A stretch of DNA of 44,111 bases from CAINEC01 sp046303115. Its GTDB lineage: Bacteria > Bacteroidota > Bacteroidia > AKYH767-A > OLB10. Positions 16,866-25,314 of the stretch are shown in pieces (positions within the stretch are counted from its first letter, which is position 1; every line of letters starts with the position of its first letter). A model generated the notes under the pieces. The model saw nothing but the letters and a program-made list of their open reading frames with translations, had not been told where the DNA came from and searched no databases. A program made the position numbers and the translations under genes. Location: assembly GCA_046303115.1 (NCBI GenBank), contig JBKCGZ010000168.1, positions 1 to 44,111 on the forward strand. The letters are read 5' to 3'.

Positions 16866-17771
16866 TTGATTACACTCAAAGGACAAAAAAGCGAGTATTA
16901 TTTTGATGTAGCTAGGCCGTTAAAAAAGCCTGGTAAGTTCAGTGTTGTTTTTAAAGGCGAAAATGAAAATGGTGAATCGTTTTTAATTAAGCAATTGAAT
17001 ATTTATAGTTCTGCAAATATTCACGAATCAAAAATTACGCATCCTTCTTTTATAAAATCTAAAGAGTGTATTAATTCTGATGGTTGTCCTTATTTGATAA
17101 GGCCATTCGTCGAGGGTGTTAGTCTTAATGAACTGAATAATACTAACTGGTTTAGCTCTGAAAAAAAATTGGAGTTTTTAAAAAAGATTATCAGAGAATT
17201 AGGTGAAGCTCTTGCTAGTTTACATACGCTGCAATTGGTGCACCTGGATATAAGACCGCATAATATTATCATTAATGATTCGAAAGATAACAAAGGGTCT
17301 ATTGTTTCAATTATCGATTTGGATATGGTTCGGCCTTTTAATTCTAATGAAGAAATAAAACATTTTCCCCTTATATATGCTGCTCCTGAATTGCTGTTAA
17401 AGAAAAATAAATTAATTGATAATAGAACGGATATCTACGCATTATCAATTACGTTGTATGAATTGATATTTAATAAGCGTCCTTTTCTTCATGCAAATCC
17501 AGAGCTGATTTTACATTTAATGTTAAATAAGAAATTAGATTACGTTAATAATCGAACATGTTCGTTCGTTGATATACTGAATAAAGCCGCAGGGAAAAAT
17601 CCATTTAATTTACCACCTGCATCACTAGAAGAGGAGCAAGTGGAGGAGTTGTTACTATCGGGTATGAATAGCCGTTATGGTAATGTTTTAGAATTTACCA
17701 ATGAATTGATGAATCAAATTAAACTTGATAATAATTGGTTTGCTCGATTATCGCAATTCTTTCAGAGCTAA
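16866..17771 (+). CDS. Hanks-type Ser/Thr protein kinase-like protein
   Basis: A 301-residue soluble protein with a eukaryotic-like kinase fold at about residues 15-290. Visible are a glycine-loop remnant PGKFSVVFKG (22-31), the ATP-binding Lys in FLIKQL (Lys42), the catalytic loop HLDIRPHNIII (Asp128, Asn133), the metal-binding Asp in IIDLDMVRP (Asp151; DFG replaced by DLD), an APE motif (YAAPELLL) and a subdomain IX Asp in RTDIYALSITLYE. The essential Lys, Asp, Asn and Asp remain, so activity is plausible. There is no membrane segment or sensor domain, unlike PknB. The start is a TTG at 16866; I see no better one. It follows fbp by 4 bp, and its 3' end overlaps the converging amidohydrolase gene by 24 bp. 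Substrate unknown. Confidence 0.75.
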   Translation: MITLKGQKSEYYFDVARPLKKPGKFSVVFKGENENGESFLIKQLNIYSSANIHESKITHPSFIKSKECINSDGCPYLIRPFVEGVSLNELNNTNWFSSEKKLEFLKKIIRELGEALASLHTLQLVHLDIRPHNIIINDSKDNKGSIVSIIDLDMVRPFNSNEEIKHFPLIYAAPELLLKKNKLIDNRTDIYALSITLYELIFNKRPFLHANPELILHLMLNKKLDYVNNRTCSFVDILNKAAGKNPFNLPPASLEEEQVEELLLSGMNSRYGNVLEFTNELMNQIKLDNNWFARLSQFFQS

Positions 17772-18935
17772 ATAAGTCATAAGTCCTGCTCCAATTTTAA
17801 GTGATTCTTCTTCGATATCAAAAGTTGGAGTATGAACACTGCTAATAATTCCTCTGCTTTCATTACGTGTTCCTAACCTATAAAAACATGATGGTACCAC
17901 TTGTGAATAGAAGGAAAAATCTTCTGCTGCCATCCAAATATCTAGGTCTAATACATTTTCACTTCCTAGATATTCAATTGCACTATTCTTTGCATTTGCG
18001 GTTAATACTTCATCGTTTACTAAAGCTGGATAACCTTTTCTGATTTCAAATTCTAATCGTCCACCCATTGATTGCACTAATTGATGAGCCAGGTCAAGCA
18101 TTCTTTGATGTGCTTCTGCTCTCCATTCTTCATTTAAGGTTCGGAAAGTACCTTCAATATATACTTCGTTAGGTATAACATTCGTAGCGCCATTGGCAAT
18201 TACTTTTCCAAACGATAATACACTTGGCATCGTCGGATTAGCAACTCTGCTAACAATTTGTTGTAATGCAACTATTAAATGCGATGTTATTAATACAGGA
18301 TCAATATTTAAATTAGGCATAGCTCCATGTCCGCCTTTACCAATTACTTTTAAATACAACTCGTCGGTGCTAGCCATGTATATTCCACTTCTAAATCCAA
18401 CTTTCCCTGACGGGATTAAAGGCATTACATGTTGGCCAATTACACTTTTAGGTTTCGGATTTTCGAGTGCGCCTTCTTTAATCATTAGTGATGCCCCACC
18501 AGGTAGTTTTTCTTCTCCTGGTTGAAACAACAATTTTATTGTTCCGTCAAATTGATCTTTTAATTCATTAAGAATAGAGGCTGCTCCTAATAAAGACGCT
18601 GTATGCGCATCATGTCCGCATGCATGCATAACACCATCATTATTCGACTTGTATTCTACTTGGTTTGCTTCGTGGATTGGAAGAGCATCCATATCTGCTC
18701 TTAACGCAACTACTTTTCCATTGTCATTTTTACCTCTGATAATTCCTATCAATCCGGTTCCTGCAACATTATCTTGAAATGAAATATTCATCTCTTTTAA
18801 TTTTGAAGCAACGAACTTTGCTGTTTCAAATTCATGAAATGATAATTCAGGATTCATATGAAGATGTCTTCTGATGGAAACAACTTCATTGAAATTCTTC
18901 TCTGCAATTTTTTGAATTAATTCAGGGTTTATCAT
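17748..18935 (-). CDS. M20-family amidohydrolase (N-acyl-amino-acid or hippurate type)
   Basis: A 395-residue metal-dependent hydrolase of the M20D group (IAA-amino acid, hippurate and N-acyl-amino acid amidohydrolases). Visible are VVSIRRHLHMNPELSFHEFETA near the N-terminus, LRADMDALPI, the metal motif MHACGHDAHTA (Cys106, His108), the catalytic Glu in FQPGEEKLPGG, a dimerisation insert starting KVIGKGGHGAMPN, and a C-terminal metal residue in MAAEDFSFY. Substrate cannot be read from sequence; it could release amino acids from N-acyl conjugates or peptides. It follows the 1093-residue barrel gene by 12 bp on the same strand, and its 3' end overlaps the kinase gene. Confidence 0.88.
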   Translation of the reverse strand: MINPELIQKIAEKNFNEVVSIRRHLHMNPELSFHEFETAKFVASKLKEMNISFQDNVAGTGLIGIIRGKNDNGKVVALRADMDALPIHEANQVEYKSNNDGVMHACGHDAHTASLLGAASILNELKDQFDGTIKLLFQPGEEKLPGGASLMIKEGALENPKPKSVIGQHVMPLIPSGKVGFRSGIYMASTDELYLKVIGKGGHGAMPNLNIDPVLITSHLIVALQQIVSRVANPTMPSVLSFGKVIANGATNVIPNEVYIEGTFRTLNEEWRAEAHQRMLDLAHQLVQSMGGRLEFEIRKGYPALVNDEVLTANAKNSAIEYLGSENVLDLDIWMAAEDFSFYSQVVPSCFYRLGTRNESRGIISSVHTPTFDIEEESLKIGAGLMTYLALKELR

Positions 18936-18947
18936 GAATACTATTTT

Positions 18948-21900
18948 TTAAAAATCTAATCCTAATGAAAAATAAAATAAGCGTGGTTGTTTAACACCAT
19001 CATCAATTCCCCATGCCCAATCTGCACGAACGAAATATCCAAGCACTCTTGATCTTAGTCCGAAGCCATATCCCCCCACAATAGGTTCTATGTCTTTTGT
19101 AACTGTAATGCTAATTGGATTGCCTGGATAATCAGCTTGAAATAGGGAGTTGTTTTTACCATATGGTGAGGGTCCAGTCCATGCTGTTCCTATATCGCCA
19201 AATCCAACAACTTGAAAGTTTCTAAAGAAGTCGGTGCGAATTGGTTTATGTATTAAGTATTGAAAAATCGGGAATCTGATTTCACTGTTAATTAAGGCAA
19301 AGCTATTCCCATTTCTAATGTTTTGCGTAAAGCCGCGAAGGTTAGACGCTACTGTCTGAAATGCATAGTTCTTTGAATAATCAATTTGGATATTTTGATT
19401 AAAATTATTTACTGGAGTAAAGCAATTGTCTGTTGATCCTAAATAGTAAATCAATTTATCATTTCCGAAAGATGTACTAGCTGCAATTCGATTTGCCCAG
19501 ATAATTTGACGATGAATTTTCTTGTAAGTACGTATATCTAATCCTAAAACAGTTAAATCCGATTTGCTTCGATCGAGTTGGTCAAAGTATTCAGCAAATA
19601 GTTTATAGCGAATCCCGTTGTATAAATTTAATCCTGTATTGATAGTGTTGTCATGTACAAATTCAAGTCGTGAACTAACCCAATTCTCATGACTATTTGG
19701 AGCGAGTAAATTAGCTACATCAGTGCTTAAGTTTACAATTCGATCATTTCTGAAAGATGCAGACCACCTTAAAGATGTCAAATCGTTAAATGGATAACGT
19801 ACTGCATAACGTAAGTTATGGGTATTGATTTTTAAATAATCATAAGTGTAAATTTCTTCTCGTGATTGTCGATAGAAACTCCATTGTTGATCTGTTTGAT
19901 GTTTTAAATTTTCATAGCTCAAATAATATTCGTTGCTATTTAAATTTCCTGAAAGTTTCACTCCTCCAACTAAACGATAATCATCCATCAAATCATTCAA
20001 TCCTACTTTAAATAATCCATTTAATCCTGGATCAAAGAAGACAGCCCCTCCAGTAAATGTCTGATACGTTTCATTGATAAGTGAATTATCTAGCTGAGTT
20101 AGTACATATGTAGGAGCAAAGGTAATATCATAATTACGCTGCTTTGGCATTTGATACAAAACGCTATCCGTATTTATCGAAGCAGCTGAATCGTTTTTGA
20201 TTTCAGAAGTAATGGTATTCTTATTTGTGTTTTTTTTGTTCTTAGAAAATTCAGCGATAAGTGAATTCGAAGAATGAGTTTTCATAGAGTCAGTCGGACT
20301 TGGTGTTGCTTGTTTTACTTCTGTCAAATCAAATATCACATTGATGTCCTTTTGTCTTTCTTTTGGAATTCCTTCTTTGTCGAGTTGCTTCCGCTGATTC
20401 GTTTTATTAATTTTTTGAATCGACTGATTTACTAAACCAACATTATCATTTACGAATAATTTAAAACGAGCATCTGTATAATTAATAAATACGCTTTTTG
20501 TTTTGTTCGCATTTACATCTTGTAACAAAATATCATTTTTATAATTACTGATATTTTCAATATTTACTAAATACTTATAATGGATACTTGTATCAATATA
20601 AGCGATGGTGCTATCTAAAGTGGCTAACTGTCGGTTTTTAATTCCTGATACATCGCTTAAAAACATGAAATGAGCATTGTCAATCATGAGTGGACTGGTT
20701 TCATTAACAAGCGGGGTATTTGTAAGTTGAATAAGCTTTGGTGAAAAATTCAAACAATCAAAAAGGAATAAATCAGAAGTCTTAGATGTAAATATTTCTT
20801 CTTTCTGTTTTAAACTTGTTGTTTTAAGTGAATCTGTAAATCGGGTTGATTGAAATACGATGTATTGATCATTCATCACATATTTCGGCGCAACATCATC
20901 CCATCGATCATTTGTAATTTGTCTTGTAAATTTTGTTCGAGGATTAAAAATAAAAATATCAGATTGACCTTTTTGAACACCGCTGAGTACGATATCATTT
21001 CCGCTTGATGAATAAGAAAAATCTAATACTTTATCGAAATAATAAAACATGCTTGAAGTATGTTTTGTTTTTTTACCAAGTTCAAAATAGTCCAAACGAT
21101 ATTTACCTTTTTTCTCATAGATTGCAGAAATAAATTTTCCCGAAGGATGCCATGCAACTAAAGGATTAGATTCATCAATGATTGTATTCTCATGTTTAAA
21201 TCCGCCTTTAAAAAGTTTTTTTCTTTTATTTCTGATTAAGTCGTACGTAAATAATTTGTACTTGCCTGCATTGTTTTCTACATAGGCAATTGAGTTGCCA
21301 TCAGGACTTAATTTTAATTGAGTAATATTCTTAATCTTCTTTTTGAAAATGATAGATGGTTTTTGGGTAACAGCGACAAAAAGGGAGTCATCTCCTTTAT
21401 AAACTTGTGTATAATATTCTTTCCAGTTTTTGTTTAATTCTTTAAGTGATGAACCAACTACATAAACAAAGCCTCCTTCAATATTTTTATTTACTCTCGA
21501 CATATAAATTAAATTAGAGACCGTGCTAGGGCCATATCGAGCAATAACAAAATTCCATAACGACTGTCCGGCTAGAGTACTGTTTACATCACAAAGTGCA
21601 TTGAAGTTTTTTACGCCTTTATCAATGATTAATGATCTTAGCTGATTATCATTTTCAAGCGGCCATCCCTTAGCTACGTAAGTGATTAATCCTTTGATAT
21701 ACCAATCAGGAAAATTTATTAATGCAGCACTTTGTACACGCTCTTTTACTGAGCCTCCATAGAGTAGTTGATTAATTAATACTTGTGCGATACCAGCTCT
21801 TAATTGCTCCTTAAAGTGACGGTAATCGCCATCATAGTAAACAAGCACTTTATTACCAACAATCTTCGTAAGTCCACCAGTGTTAGTATTTAAATCTTCC

Positions 21901-22229
21901 GAACCTAACCCAATATTGCTTTGTTCAAAATCAGTGAGCTTGTTATAAATGATAAATTGAAAACGACCATTGATTTTATAATCGAATAATTGTTCAATAT
22001 CAGCAATTTCATTTTCTGCAACTCTTCCGGTATATTGTGCTAACTCTTGACCACCTAAATAATAATAAGTGTCAAAGTTTTTAAATCGATAAAATGTCCA
22101 AAGAAAATCCGTGTATTGTACTCGATTTTTACCAAAAGTCATTTGATAACCTCTGCTGAACTGCGCGAAAAGAGATGTCTGGCAAGAGACAAGCAAAATC
22201 ACAGTCCATATTAGAATAAGTTTTCTCAA
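18948..22229 (-). CDS. Peptidase-like, TolB-propeller and outer-membrane barrel chimera
   Basis: A 1093-residue exported protein with three parts. Residues 1-23 are a signal peptide (ending LFAQ). About 30-280 resembles a gluzincin (MA-clan) peptidase, but where HExxH is expected it reads AGIAQ (145-149), and the following PDWYIKGLITYVAKGW (174-189) has Lys in place of the usual Glu; it is probably catalytically dead. About 290-560 has TolB-type propeller repeats (LKLSPDGNSIAYVENNAG, AWHPSGKFISAIYEKKG). About 690-1093 is a beta-barrel ending in a C-terminal Phe (FYFSLGLDF), with VGGYGFGLRSRVLGYFVRADWAWG near the end. The start is a TTG directly after an in-frame stop. It is cotranscribed with the M20 gene. 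Similar proteins are widespread in Bacteroidota but uncharacterised. Confidence 0.75.
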   Translation of the reverse strand: MRKLILIWTVILLVSCQTSLFAQFSRGYQMTFGKNRVQYTDFLWTFYRFKNFDTYYYLGGQELAQYTGRVAENEIADIEQLFDYKINGRFQFIIYNKLTDFEQSNIGLGSEDLNTNTGGLTKIVGNKVLVYYDGDYRHFKEQLRAGIAQVLINQLLYGGSVKERVQSAALINFPDWYIKGLITYVAKGWPLENDNQLRSLIIDKGVKNFNALCDVNSTLAGQSLWNFVIARYGPSTVSNLIYMSRVNKNIEGGFVYVVGSSLKELNKNWKEYYTQVYKGDDSLFVAVTQKPSIIFKKKIKNITQLKLSPDGNSIAYVENNAGKYKLFTYDLIRNKRKKLFKGGFKHENTIIDESNPLVAWHPSGKFISAIYEKKGKYRLDYFELGKKTKHTSSMFYYFDKVLDFSYSSSGNDIVLSGVQKGQSDIFIFNPRTKFTRQITNDRWDDVAPKYVMNDQYIVFQSTRFTDSLKTTSLKQKEEIFTSKTSDLFLFDCLNFSPKLIQLTNTPLVNETSPLMIDNAHFMFLSDVSGIKNRQLATLDSTIAYIDTSIHYKYLVNIENISNYKNDILLQDVNANKTKSVFINYTDARFKLFVNDNVGLVNQSIQKINKTNQRKQLDKEGIPKERQKDINVIFDLTEVKQATPSPTDSMKTHSSNSLIAEFSKNKKNTNKNTITSEIKNDSAASINTDSVLYQMPKQRNYDITFAPTYVLTQLDNSLINETYQTFTGGAVFFDPGLNGLFKVGLNDLMDDYRLVGGVKLSGNLNSNEYYLSYENLKHQTDQQWSFYRQSREEIYTYDYLKINTHNLRYAVRYPFNDLTSLRWSASFRNDRIVNLSTDVANLLAPNSHENWVSSRLEFVHDNTINTGLNLYNGIRYKLFAEYFDQLDRSKSDLTVLGLDIRTYKKIHRQIIWANRIAASTSFGNDKLIYYLGSTDNCFTPVNNFNQNIQIDYSKNYAFQTVASNLRGFTQNIRNGNSFALINSEIRFPIFQYLIHKPIRTDFFRNFQVVGFGDIGTAWTGPSPYGKNNSLFQADYPGNPISITVTKDIEPIVGGYGFGLRSRVLGYFVRADWAWGIDDGVKQPRLFYFSLGLDF

Positions 22230-22317
22230 TTAATTTATTGATAAAATGAAAGGCGAATTTAGTGAATTTGTATGCTAAATAGTAGCCTATAAACGAATAA
22301 AAATAGTTGTTTATGCT

Positions 22318-22325
22318 TATTTTTG
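22318..22325 (+). promoter_or_regulatory. -7 promoter element for gldC
   Basis: TATTTTTG matches TAnnTTTG exactly, ending 24 bp before the gldC ATG. No -33 TTTG at the normal distance was found. Confidence 0.45.
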
Positions 22326-22349
22326 ACTCGCATTTTATAAATAACGTAT

Positions 22350-22697
22350 ATGAGCACAAATGATATTGCAAAACAGTCTGATATTAGTATTCATGTGGGT
22401 CTGAATAATGAAAAGCATCCAGTTAAGATTGAATGGATGGCGCAAGATTCAGGACTTGATGGTAAGAAGGAGTCGAAGGCCATGATGTTGGCTTTTTGGG
22501 ATAAAATTGAGAAAAGCACAATGCGTATTGACTTGTGGACAACTGAAATGACAGTTGAAGAAATGCAGTTTTTTACCTATGAAACACTTAGGAGTATGGC
22601 TGATTCTTACGAGCGTGCTACGAGTGATAAAGAATTATCGAAAGAAATGAGAGAGTTTGCCAATAAATTTGGCAAGGCTGCAAAGGTTTTAAAGTAA
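22350..22697 (+). CDS. gldC: Gliding motility protein GldC
   Basis: A 115-residue cytoplasmic protein of the GldC family, found with the gliding/type IX secretion machinery of Bacteroidota. The family pattern is visible: DISIHVGLNNEKHPVKIEWMAQDSG, then AMMLAFWDKIEKSTMRIDLWTTEMTVEEMQFF and a helical end SKEMREFANKFGKAAKVLK. GldC was described next to gldB in Flavobacterium johnsoniae; gldB is not in this window. Its function is not well defined, and GldC also occurs in non-motile species. It converges on engB; the two stop codons abut (TAATTA). Confidence 0.9.
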   Translation: MSTNDIAKQSDISIHVGLNNEKHPVKIEWMAQDSGLDGKKESKAMMLAFWDKIEKSTMRIDLWTTEMTVEEMQFFTYETLRSMADSYERATSDKELSKEMREFANKFGKAAKVLK

Positions 22698-23276
22698 TTA
22701 GATTAGTCCTTGAATATATTGAAGCAACTCCTCTTTCCCTGTTCTATTTGTTGCTGATGTAACAAATACTGGTGGAAGTTCCTCCCATGAAGTGAGTAAC
22801 GAGGTTTTGTACTCGTTGACTTTTTTCAAAGCTTGATTAGGAGTGAGTTTATCTGATTTTGTAAACACTATTGAAAAAGGAACTCCATTGGTGCCTAAGA
22901 ATTCAATAAAATCTAAATCGTTTTTCTGAGGTTCTAAGCGAATATCAATTAAAACAAAGGTTGTGATTAATTGCTTTCTGTTTAGGAAGTAAGATTTCAT
23001 TAACGATTCCCATTCAGCTCTTGTTGCTTGAGAAACTTTTGCGAATCCGTATCCAGGTAAATCGACTAAGTGCCACTTCTCATTAATGATAAAATGATTG
23101 ATGGCTTGTGTTTTTCCTGGTGAGCCTGATGTCTTCGCTAAGCCTTTAGAACTTGTAAGTGTATTAATCAATGATGACTTACCAACGTTGCTTCGTCCAA
23201 TAAAAGCAAATTCGGGAATTTCTGATGATGGTAGCTGACTTAATTGAACGGAGCTTTTTACAAATTGTGCTTTCAT
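22698..23276 (-). CDS. engB: Ribosome biogenesis GTP-binding protein EngB (YsxC/YihA)
   Basis: An essential GTPase that helps assemble the large ribosomal subunit. The 192 residues have the P-loop GRSNVGKS (27-34), the G3 motif DLPGYGFAK, the G4 motif TKSDK and the G5-like SATNRTG, in the EngB arrangement (IPEFAFIGRSNVGKSSLIN at the N-terminus). Length is typical. The start lies 5 bp after the stop of the GNAT gene, so it belongs to the glsA-glsB-engB set. Firm. Confidence 0.96.
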   Translation of the reverse strand: MKAQFVKSSVQLSQLPSSEIPEFAFIGRSNVGKSSLINTLTSSKGLAKTSGSPGKTQAINHFIINEKWHLVDLPGYGFAKVSQATRAEWESLMKSYFLNRKQLITTFVLIDIRLEPQKNDLDFIEFLGTNGVPFSIVFTKSDKLTPNQALKKVNEYKTSLLTSWEELPPVFVTSATNRTGKEELLQYIQGLI

Positions 23277-23281
23277 TCAAT

Positions 23282-24214
23282 CTAGTTTCCTTTAATGTAA
23301 GTATTGATGTGTCTACCTACTTTTGATTCGTACATGTCTTTTAAAGTTACAAGAATTCCGGTTTCTTCTACATCTCCAAAATGTTCATTCAATGATGTTC
23401 CAAAAGTTCTCATGGTAGGAGATAAGTTCATGTATGAATTGATTAATGGAGGAATATTTTCGCCTAATCCTCGAACTCGAACATTAAGAATTTTATGTCC
23501 CTCTTTGTAATCAAGGTTTTTTATTTCGTTAATAAATGCTGTTACATCGCTTGTTATTGGAAGCGAATGAATAGGAGTGACTAGTTGATCTGGATCGCTA
23601 AAATAATGCTGCATAAAAGAGAGAATATAATCCCTTGCGAGTAAATTAAAATGGCGATACATTGTAACTTTTCCGAAGAAATATTTGATATCAGGATTTT
23701 CAATGACTAATGCGCCTAAGCCATCCCATAAATTATCTAATGAGAATAATCCTTTTCTGTTTTCAGGCCGCGGTTGATATTTAGGTTGAACGAAAGAGCG
23801 ACCTAATTCGATGGTAAAAGGTAAAAAGTCTTTTTTAAATTTTTCTGAAAAATGAAAAAGTTCAGTTGTTGCTAAATGATATTCTCCATTAGCGCTTATT
23901 GCTGCGTCACCACAACGAATATAACGGTACCCACCTACGATTTCTTGATCTTCCGGATTCCAAACTACTAATTGGTTGTAGCACTTTTCACAAGTGTCAA
24001 GTTCGTCTAGGTCGCAGTCTAAACCAGTTCCGCCACCGGCTTCTCTAAAAGTTAACTCTCGCAATCGACCAATTTCCCTTAATGTATTAGGAGCATTGTG
24101 AATATTTACATCATAAATATGATTAGATCCATTATTCGTTGTTCGTAAAAATGTAGCGTCGTTCAGCTCACTTTTGAGAATCGATAATTCAACAGGATTA
24201 ATTAATGGATTCAT
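23282..24214 (-). CDS. GlsB/OlsB-like N-acyltransferase (GNAT, hemolysin family)
   Basis: A 310-residue GNAT-fold protein of the OlsB/GlsB group, which N-acylates an amino acid with a 3-hydroxy fatty acid (glycine in Bacteroides thetaiotaomicron GlsB, ornithine in OlsB). Recognisable blocks are LRELTFREAGGGTGLDCDLDELD, the acyl-ACP-binding strand EIVGGYRYIRCGDA, and FTIELGRSFVQPKYQPRPENRKGLFSLDNLWDGLGALV. The PlsC-like acyltransferase that would add the second acyl chain lies directly upstream (35-bp gap), the same glsB/glsA pairing as in Bacteroides. Which amino acid is used cannot be read from sequence. Confidence 0.78.
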   Translation of the reverse strand: MNPLINPVELSILKSELNDATFLRTTNNGSNHIYDVNIHNAPNTLREIGRLRELTFREAGGGTGLDCDLDELDTCEKCYNQLVVWNPEDQEIVGGYRYIRCGDAAISANGEYHLATTELFHFSEKFKKDFLPFTIELGRSFVQPKYQPRPENRKGLFSLDNLWDGLGALVIENPDIKYFFGKVTMYRHFNLLARDYILSFMQHYFSDPDQLVTPIHSLPITSDVTAFINEIKNLDYKEGHKILNVRVRGLGENIPPLINSYMNLSPTMRTFGTSLNEHFGDVEETGILVTLKDMYESKVGRHINTYIKGN

Positions 24215-24249
24215 TGTTCAACTAATAATATTTTCAAAGATAACTAAAA

Positions 24250-25104
24250 CTACTTCCCTTCAAAAACTACTTCGTTTAATTTAGTTTTATTTGTATAAAT
24301 AAATTCTTTAACAGTTTGTGCCCATTCAACATCTGATTTAGAATTATCAAATTTATCAGGTGTGATAGCTTTGCCAAATGTAATATGGATTTTTTTACCT
24401 CGTTGATGATACATTTCATCCATTAGATAAAGCATTTCGATATTAGCTTTTATACCTATGAAAGTTCTAAGTTTTGATAGGTTATAAAAGAAAGATGAAT
24501 TCGTTCCAGTGATGTGAACAGGAATAATTGGTCGGTTAAATTTTTTCGCTTTAACTACAAAACTTTTTTTCCATTCTAAATCCTTAATAACTCCTTTTTC
24601 TTGCTTACGCGATACCATTCCTGCAGGAAAAATGAGGACAAGTTGATTAGAGTTGTACTGTTGGTCGATTAGGTCTAGCGTAGATACAGGATTTTTTCCA
24701 TGCTTGTTTACACCAATAAATTCTTTCTCGAAATTCTTAAGATTAAGAAGAATATCATTTACTATAAACTTAATGTCTTGTCTTTTTTTACCTACTGTTT
24801 GAATAAAAGCAATAGCATCTATTCCACCTAAAGGATGATTTGCAGCAACGATAGCGCCTCCTTCTTCTGGAATATTTTCAAGTCCGCTATAAGTTACAAT
24901 TGGACCAAAGTCATGAATGATTGCATCGGCAAATTCAAACGAATTTTTATGGCCATTTTCTCTGATAAAATTATTGACGAAATCCTGATGGACTATTCGC
25001 TTTAGGTAACTGATAATAAAGCGTGGTAAAAGTTTTAAAAGCTTGGGGTTTTTCGAGGCTATGACCTCTTCAATATTTATAAAATCTTTCTTCTGCATTT
25101 CCAT
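24250..25104 (-). CDS. GlsA-like lysophospholipid acyltransferase (PlsC family)
   Basis: A 284-residue acyltransferase from the ATG at 25104. It carries the signature AANHPLGGID (Asn89-His90...Asp96), typical of the Bacteroidota GlsA group rather than the strict HX4D of PlsC, and later blocks VLIFPAGMVSRK, RPIIPVHITGTNSSFFYNL and KIHITFGKAI. With the neighbouring GlsB-like enzyme it would make diacylated amino-acid lipids, GlsA adding the O-linked acyl chain. A TTG at 25113 would extend the gene by three codons, but it lies inside a TACTTTTG -7 promoter element, so I prefer 25104 (an ATG at 25098 is also possible). The transcript would then have almost no leader. Confidence 0.8.
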   Translation of the reverse strand: MEMQKKDFINIEEVIASKNPKLLKLLPRFIISYLKRIVHQDFVNNFIRENGHKNSFEFADAIIHDFGPIVTYSGLENIPEEGGAIVAANHPLGGIDAIAFIQTVGKKRQDIKFIVNDILLNLKNFEKEFIGVNKHGKNPVSTLDLIDQQYNSNQLVLIFPAGMVSRKQEKGVIKDLEWKKSFVVKAKKFNRPIIPVHITGTNSSFFYNLSKLRTFIGIKANIEMLYLMDEMYHQRGKKIHITFGKAITPDKFDNSKSDVEWAQTVKEFIYTNKTKLNEVVFEGK

Positions 25105-25110
25105 GGTTGG

Positions 25111-25118
25111 CAAAAGTA
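25111..25118 (-). promoter_or_regulatory. -7 promoter element for the glsA-glsB-engB set
   Basis: TACTTTTG on the minus strand matches TAnnTTTG exactly, 6 bp before the ATG at 25104. If used, the mRNA starts at or next to the start codon. Confidence 0.4.
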
Positions 25119-25287
25119 ATTATGTAAATCATTAATCAGTTTTTTATTGAGGAAAGTTTGTGGTGTGACAAAGTGGGAAAGTTGAGAATTTGAAATTTTA
25201 CTAAATATCGATGTAAGTCATTGTAATATAGTGTATAAGGCTGAAATTATAGCTCCCGATAAATTTTTGAAAAAATGTAGTTGATTC

Positions 25288-25314
25288 TGGCTCTGCTGGC
25301 CATGAGCAGAGCTA
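25288..25314. repeat. Inverted repeat (10-bp stem) in the mraZ upstream region
   Basis: TGGCTCTGCT (25288-25297) pairs with AGCAGAGCTA (25305-25314), with one G-U pair and a 7-base loop GGCCATG. It has no T-run directly after it, so it is not a simple terminator. GAGCCA at 25332-25337, followed by six T, can compete for the 5' arm. Confidence 0.6.

Noticed and set aside
18193..18525. 110-codon plus-strand frame inside the M20 gene
   Set aside because: It is antisense to conserved amidohydrolase motifs and has no family resemblance of its own.
22180..22229. Lipoprotein signal (LVSC) for the propeller-barrel protein
   Set aside because: The hydrophobic segment continues to a good signal peptidase I site (LFAQ), and a C-terminal outer-membrane barrel makes lipidation unnecessary.
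22129..22371. 80-codon minus-strand frame upstream of the propeller-barrel gene
   Set aside because: It overlaps the start of the 1093-residue gene in another frame and the gldC start, with no recognisable product.
25105..25113. TTG start at 25113 for the GlsA-like gene
   Set aside because: It lies inside a perfect -7 promoter element, and two ATG codons follow within five codons.
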